Below are positions 8,301 to 15,297 of a DNA stretch of 35,117 nucleotides, piece after piece. Made by a program: the position numbers and the translations under genes. The notes under the pieces are model-generated. The model saw only the letters and a program-made list of their open reading frames with translations. It was not told where the DNA came from and did no database searches. The stretch is from Acidobacteriota bacterium (lineage in GTDB: Bacteria; Acidobacteriota; Thermoanaerobaculia; Thermoanaerobaculales; Sulfomarinibacteraceae), in the NCBI GenBank assembly GCA_024641545.1, contig JAHECW010000039.1, forward strand, positions 1-35,117, given 5' to 3'. The number at the start of each line of letters is the position of its first letter. The first letter of the stretch is position 1.

Positions 8301-8309
8301 TGGTATTGT
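8301..8309 (+). promoter_or_regulatory. Possible extended -10 element before the 8345 gene
   Basis: TGGTATTGT fits an extended -10 (TGnTATTGT), about 36 bp before the GTG start. No convincing -35 is visible. The rest of the valS-8345 gap holds no gene. Confidence 0.25.
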
Positions 8310-8344
8310 GCCGCACGGAAATCCCGAAAAAGTAGGAGGCTACC

Positions 8345-8968
8345 GTGATCTTCGCAAAAACTACCAGGAAGCGGTCTTTCGAGATGTTGATGTCGCTGCT
8401 CGTTGTCGTCGCGGCCGTGGCGGCGCCGGTCGCCGCCCAGGAGGAGCCGACCCCGGTTCCCGAACCGGCGCAGGAACAGCCCGCGGCCGCGGCGGAACCC
8501 GTCGCCGCCCAAGAGGAGCCGGCCCCGGTTCCCGAACCGGCCCAGGAACAGCCCGCGGCCGCGGCGGAACCCGTCGCTGCGCCTGCACCTGCGGCGGCGG
8601 TCGCACCGGTCGCGCCGGTCGAGGCGGCCGAACCGGCGGTGGCGGCCGTACCGGTGCTCTATCGGCAAAAGACGCTTGTCAAAGTCGACGGCAAGGCCCA
8701 GGCGGACGGCGTGGTCGAGCTGGTGGTTCAGCCCCAGGGAGGGGAGCCGGTCCTGGTTCGGGTCAATGTCCTGGCCAAGTCCAAGCCCAAGGCCATCACC
8801 GAGGATCTCTTGAAAGAGCTCGATTTCGCCATCGACGACCACTACAAGGTGAGTCGGTCGGGCGACCAGAAGATCGTCGTCAAGGCACTGAAGAAGAACC
8901 CGCCTATCGCCATCACCGTCACGACCCAGAGTCTCTCCGGGGTGTCGGTGACCGTGTCGAACGGCTGA
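8345..8968 (+). CDS. Secreted Ala/Pro/Glu-rich protein with internal 24-residue repeats
   Basis: 207 residues, starting at GTG 8345 with AGGAGG six to eleven bases upstream. A basic stretch (TTRKR) and a hydrophobic helix (MLMSLLVVVAAVAAPVAA) form a Sec signal peptide, with cleavage likely near AAQ-EE. Residues about 32-105 are a low-complexity Ala/Pro/Glu linker containing two nearly identical 24-residue units (EEPTPVPEPAQEQPAAAAEP type). The C-terminal 100 residues look folded, with beta-rich stretches (TLVKVDGKAQADGVVELVVQ; KIVVKALKKNPPIAITVT) and many lysines. I do not recognise the family. A periplasmic protein whose linker spans the peptidoglycan is a reasonable guess from composition alone. 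It is followed four bases later by the META lipoprotein, so the two are probably co-transcribed. Confidence 0.8.
   Translation: MIFAKTTRKRSFEMLMSLLVVVAAVAAPVAAQEEPTPVPEPAQEQPAAAAEPVAAQEEPAPVPEPAQEQPAAAAEPVAAPAPAAAVAPVAPVEAAEPAVAAVPVLYRQKTLVKVDGKAQADGVVELVVQPQGGEPVLVRVNVLAKSKPKAITEDLLKELDFAIDDHYKVSRSGDQKIVVKALKKNPPIAITVTTQSLSGVSVTVSNG
8438..8581 (+). repeat. In-frame 72-bp tandem duplication (two copies)
   Basis: Copies at 8438-8509 and 8510-8581 differ at only a few bases and encode the two 24-residue Pro/Ala/Glu units of the 8345 gene. The low divergence implies recent duplication or ongoing homogenisation. Confidence 0.85.
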
Positions 8969-8972
8969 CACC

Positions 8973-9461
8973 ATGCGGACCATCACAACACTTGCAGTGC
9001 TGGCAGCCGGGTTGTCCTGCATGGGGTGCGCTCCGTCAGAGCCTCCCAAGGAGAAAGCCGATGCGGTTGCCGTGACCGTGGTTGCCGAGACGCCCGCCGA
9101 ACGGGTTCCCGAAGCCGCGGAACTCGTCGGGGCTTGGGTCCTCGAAGACCTCGGCGGCAGCGGCGTCGTGGACATGGTGCAGACGACCATCGAGTTCGAC
9201 GGCGAGGGACGGGTCTTCGGCAGCGGTGGATGCAACCGGTTCACCGGCAGCTACGAATTCGAAGGCGGAGAACTCGAGATCGGCCCTCTGGCGGGAACCA
9301 AGATGATGTGTCCCGAGGCGGTCATGGATCAAGAGGATCGATTCCTCCAGGCGCTCGGCGAGGTCGAACGCGTGGCCGCCAACGAACCCTTCCTGCTGAT
9401 CTATTTCGAGGGTGGGGAGCAGCCGCTGAAGTTCATCCGCGGAGATGTGGTCGAGCTCTGA
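8973..9461 (+). CDS. META-domain (HslJ-like) lipoprotein
   Basis: 162 residues. A short hydrophobic N-terminus ends in LSCMGC, giving two possible lipidated cysteines (C16 or C19), then a disordered Glu/Pro/Ala linker. The folded part (about residues 48-160) matches the META/HslJ domain: GAWVLEDL at its start, the central SGGCNRFTGSYEFEGGELEI, and TKMMCPEAVMDQEDRFLQAL. Two cysteines (GGC and MMC) are at the family's usual positions and may form a disulfide. META proteins are periplasmic or outer-membrane-attached; HslJ is linked to novobiocin resistance and heat shock in E. coli, but the general function is unclear. It lies four bases after the preceding secreted protein. Confidence 0.85.
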   Translation: MRTITTLAVLAAGLSCMGCAPSEPPKEKADAVAVTVVAETPAERVPEAAELVGAWVLEDLGGSGVVDMVQTTIEFDGEGRVFGSGGCNRFTGSYEFEGGELEIGPLAGTKMMCPEAVMDQEDRFLQALGEVERVAANEPFLLIYFEGGEQPLKFIRGDVVEL

Positions 9462-9556
9462 TCGAGGGGCGCAGGCTACGCGGTCGATTGCCTGTTGAAC
9501 CGCGATGAGGGCGGATGCATCGTCGGCCGCAGCGGAGAGTTCATGAATCGTCCGGG

Positions 9557-10561
9557 TTAGAGGCGCACCAGCATCTTGCCGATGTTGGCGCCGCTGAACA
9601 GCCCGATCAAGGCGGCCGGAGCGTTTTCGAGGCCGTCAACGACGGTTTCGGTCCAGCGGATCTGCTTGCTGGCGATGAGTCCCGCCATCTCGGCCTGGAA
9701 TCTCGGCTCGAGTTCGGCGTGGTCGAAGGCGATGAAACCGCGCATGGTCAGTCGCTTTGTGATCGTCACGATGAGCGAGCTCGGGCCCGCCGGCGGGTGT
9801 TCGGCGTTGTACTGGCCGATCATCCCGCACATCACAACCCGGCCGTGATTGCGCATGTTCATCAGCGCCGCCTCGAGGTGATCGCCGCCGACGTTGTCGA
9901 AGTAGACGTGGAAGCCGTCCCTGCAGATCTTGACCAGTTGGCGATAGAGGTGCTTGGTCTTCTTGTAGTCGAAGGCCTCGACCCCGGCCTTGTCCTCCAG
10001 CCAGCGCACCTTGTCGGCGGAGCCGGCGCTGGCGACGACCCTGGCGCCCAGCCTGCGCGCGAGCTGGCACGCTACCGAGCCCACCGCGCCGGCGCCCCCC
10101 GAGACGAAAATCGTCTCGCCCGCCTCGAGTCGGGCGATCTCGTGAATCCCGAGCCATGCGGTAAAACCGGGCATTCCCATGACCCCGAGGTAGGCCTGGG
10201 GGGGGGCGAGGTTGGGGTCGATGGGGTGGACCCCGTTTCCGTTGGCGACGAAACGGTCGCGCCAGCCGTGGTTGCTGAGCACGAGGTCGCCTTCCGAGAG
10301 TTTTGGGTGATGGGAGACCTCGACGGTTCCGATAGCGCCGCCGGTCATGACCTCGCCGAGGTGGTAGGGGTCGATATAGGTCCGGGTGGTACCCATGAGA
10401 CCGCGCATGTAGGGATCGACTGAGAGCCACAGGTTGCGGACCTGAACCTCGTTTCGACCGGGTTCGTCGAGGGATGTTTCGACGACGGCGAAATCACTCG
10501 GTTTTGGCGGACCTTCGGGCCGGTTGACGAGGTGGATCTCGCGCGATCTGGTGGGAACCAT
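9557..10561 (-). CDS. NADP-dependent oxidoreductase, CurA/PTGR type (zinc-free MDR superfamily)
   Basis: 334 residues, full length for the family. Typical features: the N-terminal motif LWLSVDPYMRGLM, the nucleotide-binding VSGGAGAVGSVACQLARRLG (about 165-185), the YFDNVGGDHLEAAL segment and the C-terminal RGFIAFD. These mark the leukotriene B4 12-hydroxydehydrogenase / prostaglandin reductase / curcumin reductase group, which reduces alpha,beta-unsaturated ketones and aldehydes with NADPH. No structural or catalytic zinc cysteines are present, as expected. The start has a good ribosome-binding site (AGGGAGTG). The FG-GAP lipoprotein gene lies 32 bp upstream on the same strand, so co-transcription is possible, though the two functions do not obviously belong together. 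The physiological substrate is unknown. Confidence 0.92.
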   Translation of the reverse strand: MVPTRSREIHLVNRPEGPPKPSDFAVVETSLDEPGRNEVQVRNLWLSVDPYMRGLMGTTRTYIDPYHLGEVMTGGAIGTVEVSHHPKLSEGDLVLSNHGWRDRFVANGNGVHPIDPNLAPPQAYLGVMGMPGFTAWLGIHEIARLEAGETIFVSGGAGAVGSVACQLARRLGARVVASAGSADKVRWLEDKAGVEAFDYKKTKHLYRQLVKICRDGFHVYFDNVGGDHLEAALMNMRNHGRVVMCGMIGQYNAEHPPAGPSSLIVTITKRLTMRGFIAFDHAELEPRFQAEMAGLIASKQIRWTETVVDGLENAPAALIGLFSGANIGKMLVRL

Positions 10562-10593
10562 GACACTCCCTTTCGTCGCAGCCGCCGGTTTTC

Positions 10594-11802
10594 TCAGCTG
10601 CCGGGCACCAGGTCGACCGGCACCGGCATGATATTCCAGGTGAACCCGGAGAGCCCTTCAGGATGAGTGTACAGAGTTTCCTTGACCGGGTGACCATCCT
10701 GCCAGCGGTAGCGGTTGATCTCGCCGGCGTCGTCGTTGGCGACATAGAGTTCATCCACCCCATCGTCGTCGAGGTCGGTGAGGATCGCGGCGTGCTCGAA
10801 ACCGCCGGAGTTGCGATCGATGGAGGTGATGGACCAGGCGCTGCGTGGGTCGTCGCCCGGTCGCAGGAGCCACAGCCCGCTCTTGTGGGCCGCGGCCACC
10901 ATCTCCTTGCGGCCGTCGCCGTCGATGTCGCCGGTGGTGAGGAAGCGGCAGAGCTTGTCCTCGAGGCTGGCCACGAGCATGCCCCCGGCGGGATCGGTGC
11001 CGGCGTCGTAGCGGCGGATCTCGACCCGTCCGCCGGCAACCGCCTCGATGGCGACGTAGAGCTCGTCGGTGCCGTCGCCGTCGACATCATCGACCAGGAT
11101 CTCCTTGGCGTGGCGGTCGCCGAGGTCGGCGACCTCGACCCGACCCTCGCCGGCGGCGGGGACGTAGCGGACGACCGACCCCGGCTGTTCGGAGCCGTCG
11201 AGCTTGTTGGGCAGGCTCGGGGTGGCGTAAATCTCGACCACGCCGTCACCGTTGAGGTCGCCGACCTCGATCTCGTGAACGAAGGTGTTCGGTTCGCCGT
11301 CGATCTCGACGACCTCCCAGCCGTCACCCGAAGGCCGGACCACCGCGACCACTCCCTGGTCGTGGGTGGCCACGGCAAGCGTCGGGGTGCCGTCGCCGAA
11401 GATGTCGGCGATCTCGACATCGCGCATCCGGCTGAATCTGCCGCCGAAATCGGCCTGCCACAGCTTCTCGGGCTCGACGCCGTTACGCCAGAGTTTGAGG
11501 AAGGCGCCGCTCCCGCCCGCGGTGAGGATACCGGCCTCGCCGGGTCGCGGCTCGTAGACCATCGCCTTGTGGAAGACGTTGGAGTCGGCGTCGGAGATGG
11601 CGGTGTAGCTCCAGCCCGAGCCGGTGTCGGTGAGGATGCCGAGCTGCGCGGGCTGCGGGACCGGTTTGCCGTCGGCCCCCTTTTCGAGGACCGCGAGCGC
11701 GAGCAGGAGCCCTTTGCCGAGCGGCGCGGGAGCGGGTGTCGGGGGAGCGCACCCCAGCACGAGAGTGAGAAGCGGAATCAGGGCGATGAGCGAACGAGGC
11801 AT
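10594..11802 (-). CDS. FG-GAP/VCBS-repeat lipoprotein
   Basis: 402 residues from ATG 11802 (GGAGA ribosome-binding site). A lipoprotein signal peptide ends in LVLGC (C18). The body is an integrin-like beta-propeller with recurrent calcium-binding loops of DxDxDG type: GDLNGDGVVEIYA, VDDVDGDGTDELYV, GDIDGDGRKEMV, TDLDDDGVDELYVAN, and a weaker ADIFGDGTPTLAV. Such propellers bind ligands or partner proteins outside the inner membrane; no enzyme motif is visible. The open frame continues far upstream (to 13404) but that part is antisense to the 12340 gene and not credible. It is divergent from the pseudo-sulfatase lipoprotein at 12340, with a 537-bp repeat-rich gap between them. Confidence 0.88.
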   Translation of the reverse strand: MPRSLIALIPLLTLVLGCAPPTPAPAPLGKGLLLALAVLEKGADGKPVPQPAQLGILTDTGSGWSYTAISDADSNVFHKAMVYEPRPGEAGILTAGGSGAFLKLWRNGVEPEKLWQADFGGRFSRMRDVEIADIFGDGTPTLAVATHDQGVVAVVRPSGDGWEVVEIDGEPNTFVHEIEVGDLNGDGVVEIYATPSLPNKLDGSEQPGSVVRYVPAAGEGRVEVADLGDRHAKEILVDDVDGDGTDELYVAIEAVAGGRVEIRRYDAGTDPAGGMLVASLEDKLCRFLTTGDIDGDGRKEMVAAAHKSGLWLLRPGDDPRSAWSITSIDRNSGGFEHAAILTDLDDDGVDELYVANDDAGEINRYRWQDGHPVKETLYTHPEGLSGFTWNIMPVPVDLVPGS

Positions 11803-11903
11803 TCGATTGTCTCCATACCGAGGAATTCCGCCGTCGGCGGACCGCGACATGGTACCGGATCGGTGTGGCCGCTGGCCACCCCTGGAGGAGCTTCCTTCAG
11901 CCC

Positions 11904-12060
11904 CGGCCTTCCGGGCCGCCGATTGTGGTGCGGGCGTCCCGCCCGCAGGAAGTCGTTGGGGTTTGCCACCATCGCGTGATGGGGCGGACAGGGTAAGCGC
12001 TTCCTTCGGCGCCGGCCTTCCGGGCCGCCTTCGGCGTCCCGGCGTCGCCTGGGCAGCGCG
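11904..12060. repeat. Repeat-rich intergenic block with CGGCCTTCCGGGCCG hairpins
   Basis: The module CCGGCCTTCCGGGCCGCC occurs twice (near 11903-11920 and 12012-12029); its CGGCC/GGCCG arms form a 5-bp stem with a TTCCG loop. A 26-bp segment at 12023-12048 recurs at 18132-18157 with one mismatch. Together with the REP-like palindrome and the hexamer tract these fill the 11803-12339 gap. I see no gene there. Confidence 0.7.
11925..11947 (+). repeat. REP-like palindrome with GTGG head
   Basis: GTGG (11925-11928) precedes a perfect 8-bp stem: TGCGGGCG (11929-11936), loop TCC, CGCCCGCA (11940-11947). A conserved tetranucleotide followed by a GC-rich palindrome is the layout of REP sequences mobilised by RAYT (Y1 transposase-like) proteins. 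No RAYT gene is in the window. A diverged copy lies at 18163-18185. Confidence 0.65.
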
Positions 12061-12253
12061 GTCGAGGGAGCTGAGGGGAGGTGTGACCGCGCTGCCCGCG
12101 CGAGCGGCGGCCTGTTTCGCTGCGGGGAGAGATGCACCGGGAGGTTGTGCCGCGGGGGTTGCCCGGCGTCGGCATTGTGCTCGGGGTACCGGGTTGCCGG
12201 AGGGGTCGTGGTTGTGCACAATGCCGCGCCCGGCACGCCCCGGTGGAGGGTGG

Positions 12254-12291
12254 CCGCTGCCCCGGTCGCTGCCCCTGCCCCTGCCCCTGTT
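12254..12291. repeat. Hexamer-periodic GC tract (GCTGCC/CCTGCC)
   Basis: Reads as GCTGCC, CCGGTC, GCTGCC, CCTGCC, CCTGCC, CCTGTT in unbroken 6-bp steps, 49 bp before the 12340 start codon. Similar hexamer tracts occur at 18186-18263 and 24937-25130. Confidence 0.6.
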
Positions 12292-12339
12292 ACGGACTCG
12301 CATGGTAGACTCCCACGGTTTCTGGAGGGTGTTGCACAG

Positions 12340-13665
12340 ATGAAACAGCTCGCAGTCCTGTCGCTTGTCGTTGCTGCCCTGGTTCTCCATCTCTCCTGCG
12401 GTGGCGGGGACGTCGCGGAAGAAGGCGCCGCCGCTCTTCCGTCGGGACCGCACCCGGTGGTGATCATCGCCGTCGACGGACTCCGCGCCGATGCCCTCGG
12501 CGCCTACGGCGGACCGGCGGCGACCCCCGCCTTCGACGCGCTCGCGGCGGAGTCGGTGCGTTTTGAATGGGCCTTCGCCCAGGCGCCCGAGATGGCGCCG
12601 TCGCTGGCCTGCCTGGTGTCGGGCCTGTACCCGACCACCAACGGACTGCGGGCTTCGGGAGACTCGCTTCAGGCCGACGCCGTGACGCTGGCCGAAATCC
12701 TCGGAGGAGCCGGTGTCGCCACCGCGGCGTTTGTCGAGGGGGCGCCGGGCGGGTCCGACTACGGGCTCGCCCAGGGTTTTGACTCCTACCAGGTGGTTGC
12801 GACCCCGGGCAGGGACGGCGTGACCTGGATGGCGCAGCATGCCGACGGGAACTTCCTCCTGCTCATCGCCGGTTGGGGATCGAGCGCGTTGGACGAGATC
12901 GATCGCGTTCTCGATGCGGAGAAGGCGATCGGCAGCCAGCGGGTGATGGAGGTTCTGGCTTCCCGCGACGGTGACAAGCCGCTGCTCTTCGACGACGACG
13001 AGATGGTGCGGATCGACGACTGGTACGGCGCTCGAGTCCAGGTCATCGATGCCTTCATCGGCGAGTTCATGACCGAGTTCAAGGCCCTCGGTCTTGACGA
13101 GAGGGCGACGCTGGTCGTCCTCGGCTCGAATGGACTCGCCCTTCAGGAGCACGGCGATCTCTTCGGCGAAACGGTCTATTCGCCGGTGACCCGTGTTCCC
13201 CTGATGATCCGTCTTCCGGGCGGCCGGATGGCGGGCGCCAACTCGAAGATCGTCGAAATCGTGGATCTCATGCCGACTCTGGTCGAGCTCTCGGGCGCTC
13301 AGCCCCCGGCGGGTGTCCAGGGTGCGAGCCTGGTCCCGGTCATCAACGGGACCGCGACCCCGCCCTATGTTGCCTTCGGCGAGGGCCAGGCGGGAGACGG
13401 CCAACGATTCGTGGCCCTGGCGGGCTTCAGGGTCGTCGCCACGGGAGATCAGGGGACGGTGGAACTGTTCAACACCGCCGCCGATCCGCTCGAGCTCACC
13501 GACATCGCCGCGACGGAAGCCGACAAGCTCGCCAAGCTCACCGGGGATCTCGAGGCGTGGTCAAAAATGGTCGCCGCCGCTTCGCTCGACCCGGAGCTCC
13601 GGATCGACGCCGAGCTCGATGACGAAACCCTCAATCAGCTCAAGAGCCTGGGTTACATCCAGTAG
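12340..13665 (+). CDS. Sulfatase-fold lipoprotein lacking catalytic residues (predicted pseudoenzyme)
   Basis: 441 residues from ATG 12340. A signal peptide ends in LSC (C20, imperfect lipobox). The alkaline-phosphatase/sulfatase fold is clear: VVIIAVDGLRADALGAYGG, TPAFDALAAESVRFEWAFAQ, SGLYPTTNG, and the usual C-terminal LKSLGYIQ. The active site is not: the nucleophile segment reads EMAPSLACLVSG, with Met85 where Cys, Ser or Thr is expected and Leu89 in place of the Arg or His of PSR/PSH; the metal-binding Asp-His pair (TSDHGE in active relatives) is Asn264-Gly265 in GSNGLALQEHG; the Asp46 partner is Gly47. It is therefore probably a non-catalytic binding or scaffold protein on the outer face. 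A gene end convergent with the 13669 lipoprotein leaves only three bases between stop codons. An intact family member is at 15977-17998. Confidence 0.88.
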   Translation: MKQLAVLSLVVAALVLHLSCGGGDVAEEGAAALPSGPHPVVIIAVDGLRADALGAYGGPAATPAFDALAAESVRFEWAFAQAPEMAPSLACLVSGLYPTTNGLRASGDSLQADAVTLAEILGGAGVATAAFVEGAPGGSDYGLAQGFDSYQVVATPGRDGVTWMAQHADGNFLLLIAGWGSSALDEIDRVLDAEKAIGSQRVMEVLASRDGDKPLLFDDDEMVRIDDWYGARVQVIDAFIGEFMTEFKALGLDERATLVVLGSNGLALQEHGDLFGETVYSPVTRVPLMIRLPGGRMAGANSKIVEIVDLMPTLVELSGAQPPAGVQGASLVPVINGTATPPYVAFGEGQAGDGQRFVALAGFRVVATGDQGTVELFNTAADPLELTDIAATEADKLAKLTGDLEAWSKMVAAASLDPELRIDAELDDETLNQLKSLGYIQ

Positions 13666-13668
13666 ACG

Positions 13669-14064
13669 CTACTTGTAGAGCAACCCGTTGACGAGGGCCA
13701 GGAACTCGGTGGCGAGCGCTTCCTTGCGGTCCGGACTCATGGAGGGTTCGCCCGTTCCGGCGGCCGAGCGGACATAGACCTTGACCTCGTTGCCGCGCAT
13801 GATCTGATCGATGAAAAGAAGTTCGGTCGAGCCTTGGCCACTGCCGCCGCGAACGGCGCGGACAACGCCCTCGTCGCGGTTCTCGGACTCGACGTCGTAG
13901 TCCAGGTCGATCAGGGCAAGGTGGATCGCCGCCCAGACATCATCGGGCGAACCGACGTAGTGGGTCGTCCACGGGTCACTCGACGGCTGCGTGGCGGCAC
14001 ACCCGAAGACGCCGAACAGTAACAGTGCCAAACTCACGATCGTCCTCGCCGATCCGAATCGCAT
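13669..14064 (-). CDS. Small lipoprotein of unknown function
   Basis: 131 residues. A signal peptide (SLALLLFGVFGC) ends in a lipobox with C22. The mature part is alpha/beta and begins TTHYVGSPDDVWAAIHLALIDLDYDVESENRDEG, which resembles the start of small periplasmic folds in which a conserved Trp-aliphatic helix is followed by a strand (DUF3568-like); I cannot assign it firmly. No catalytic motif is visible. It is the last gene of a four-gene minus-strand cluster (15879 to 13669), 63 bp after the DUF4136 gene, with a GGTAGGAG ribosome-binding site. The gap contains an AT-rich heptad tract that may act on transcription between the two genes. Confidence 0.75.
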   Translation of the reverse strand: MRFGSARTIVSLALLLFGVFGCAATQPSSDPWTTHYVGSPDDVWAAIHLALIDLDYDVESENRDEGVVRAVRGGSGQGSTELLFIDQIMRGNEVKVYVRSAAGTGEPSMSPDRKEALATEFLALVNGLLYK

Positions 14065-14096
14065 GCTCCACTCCTACCCTCTCAACCGCCACCGCT

Positions 14097-14130
14097 CATT
14101 CAAAATTCATAATTCAAAATTGAGAACTTA
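14097..14130. repeat. AT-rich heptad repeat running into the DUF4136 stop codon
   Basis: Reads CATTCAA, AATTCAT, AATTCAA, AATTGAG, then AACTTA; the final TTA (14128-14130) is the stop codon of the 14128 gene. It resembles the tract at the topA stop codon (2662-2696): after each stop, on the coding strand, the sequence reads GTTCT followed by TAATTCT- or CAATTTT-like units. Confidence 0.7.
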
Positions 14131-14709
14131 TTGTCCTGCCGTCTGATCCTTGGCGTGCATCTCCTGCCACTTCCTGACCATCTTTTCGATGCCCTTGTCG
14201 ACCTTTTTTGTGGCCTTCTGAGGGTTCTCGGGGATGGTGCCCGTCATTGTTCCGCGCCAGACGATCTTCTGGGTCCTGGCGTCCCAGAGATCGATGACGA
14301 GCGTGCCCGCCTGCTGGACGATGGGGGTCGTCGAGGTCATTCCGACGTTGCTTCCACCCCACTCTGAGTTCCACGTCCATCCCGGGCCGTAGGCATAGCC
14401 GGCGGACGAGACCGTGTTGACCTGGAACTGTTCATCCGACTCGCCATAGTAGGTGGCGTAGATATCGGGGTCGTCGGTGTTTTCGACCATCCCGCCCTTC
14501 CCCAGGTAGTACTCGATGGCGTTCTTGATCCGCGAGTGAAGCAGGGGGTTGTTGTCGTAGAGCGATACGCTGGGCGTCGGTCCCCAGGCAAAGGTCTTGT
14601 AGCTCTTCATGTCGACGTTCCGGTCGTAGTCGATGATGACCTTCTGCGCGGCCGCTGGGGCGGCGGTGATCAATGCGATGGCGATGGCGAGGCCGAGTGC
14701 CTTGTGCAT
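14128..14709 (-). CDS. Secreted DUF4136 protein (paralogue A)
   Basis: 193 residues. A signal peptide (LGLAIAIALITAAPAAAQ) is followed by the DUF4136 start KVIIDYDRNVDMKSYKTFAW. The rest matches the family pattern: a helix with IKNAIEYYLGKGGMVE, the strand YATYYGESD, a variable aromatic/Gly loop (GYAYGPGWTWNSEWGG), then GTLVIDLWDARTQKIVWRGTMTG and a basic C-terminal helix. DUF4136 proteins are small periplasmic or lipid-anchored envelope proteins of unknown function. Here a lipobox cysteine is absent, so the mature protein is likely soluble. About 40% of positions look shared with the adjacent paralogue B by eye. GGAGG precedes the start. Confidence 0.88.
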   Translation of the reverse strand: MHKALGLAIAIALITAAPAAAQKVIIDYDRNVDMKSYKTFAWGPTPSVSLYDNNPLLHSRIKNAIEYYLGKGGMVENTDDPDIYATYYGESDEQFQVNTVSSAGYAYGPGWTWNSEWGGSNVGMTSTTPIVQQAGTLVIDLWDARTQKIVWRGTMTGTIPENPQKATKKVDKGIEKMVRKWQEMHAKDQTAGQ

Positions 14710-14725
14710 GCGAATCCTCCGGGGA

Positions 14726-15289
14726 CTACTTGGTGTTCTTGGCGCGCATCTTGCGGTAGGTGTCGACCACCTTGTCGATCCCGTCGTCGATCTTCTTGAT
14801 CGCCTTCAGGGGGTTGTCGATATAGATCTTGGTGATCGTCCCGCGGAACAGCGCCTCCTTCTTGCGCGCATCCCAGATGTCGATGATCATGGTCCCTTTC
14901 TTGAACTCGGTGACCATGGTTCCGGAGGTCATCATCGGCCCCCAGTACGGTCCCCAGGCCCAACCGGCGCCGTAAGAGTAGCCGAAAGTGGAGGTCATGA
15001 ACTGGGTCTGGTTCGTGGTCGACGCGTGGTAGGTGACCTTGACGTCCGGGTTCTCGAGGTCCTCCACCATCCCGGCCTTGACCAGGTAGTACTCGATGTT
15101 GTTCTTGATCATCGAGTCGACCTCGGGATAGTTCATCTTGAGCGAGGTGGTGTCGGTGTCGACCCAGGCAAAGCTCTTGTACGAGCCGAAATCGGCGTAG
15201 GTGTCGTAGTCGACGTAGACCTTCTGCGCCGCAACGGGCGACGCGGCGAGCAGAAGGAGCAAGGTGGCACAGAGGTTGAAGGTTCTCAT
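14726..15289 (-). CDS. Secreted DUF4136 protein (paralogue B)
   Basis: 187 residues. A signal peptide (LCATLLLLLAASPVAAQ) is followed by KVYVDYDTYADFGSYKSFAW, the same opening as paralogue A, then IKNNIEYYLVKAGMVEDLENPDVKVTYH, a loop rich in Gly, Trp and Tyr (SYGAGWAWGPYWGP), and GTMIIDIWDARKKEALFRGTIT. The two copies clearly arose by tandem duplication and diverged mostly in the central aromatic loop. It starts 8 bp after the stop of the beta-barrel gene with a strong AGGAGG site, so it is co-transcribed with it. The function is unknown. The linkage suggests a role at the same outer-membrane site as the barrel. Confidence 0.88.
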   Translation of the reverse strand: MRTFNLCATLLLLLAASPVAAQKVYVDYDTYADFGSYKSFAWVDTDTTSLKMNYPEVDSMIKNNIEYYLVKAGMVEDLENPDVKVTYHASTTNQTQFMTSTFGYSYGAGWAWGPYWGPMMTSGTMVTEFKKGTMIIDIWDARKKEALFRGTITKIYIDNPLKAIKKIDDGIDKVVDTYRKMRAKNTK

Positions 15290-15297
15290 TCGGCCTC

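Noticed and set aside
11803-13404. Upstream extension of the FG-GAP lipoprotein frame to 13404
   Set aside because: The extension is antisense to the sulfatase-fold gene and crosses the repeat-rich gap; the lipoprotein signal at 11802 marks the real start.
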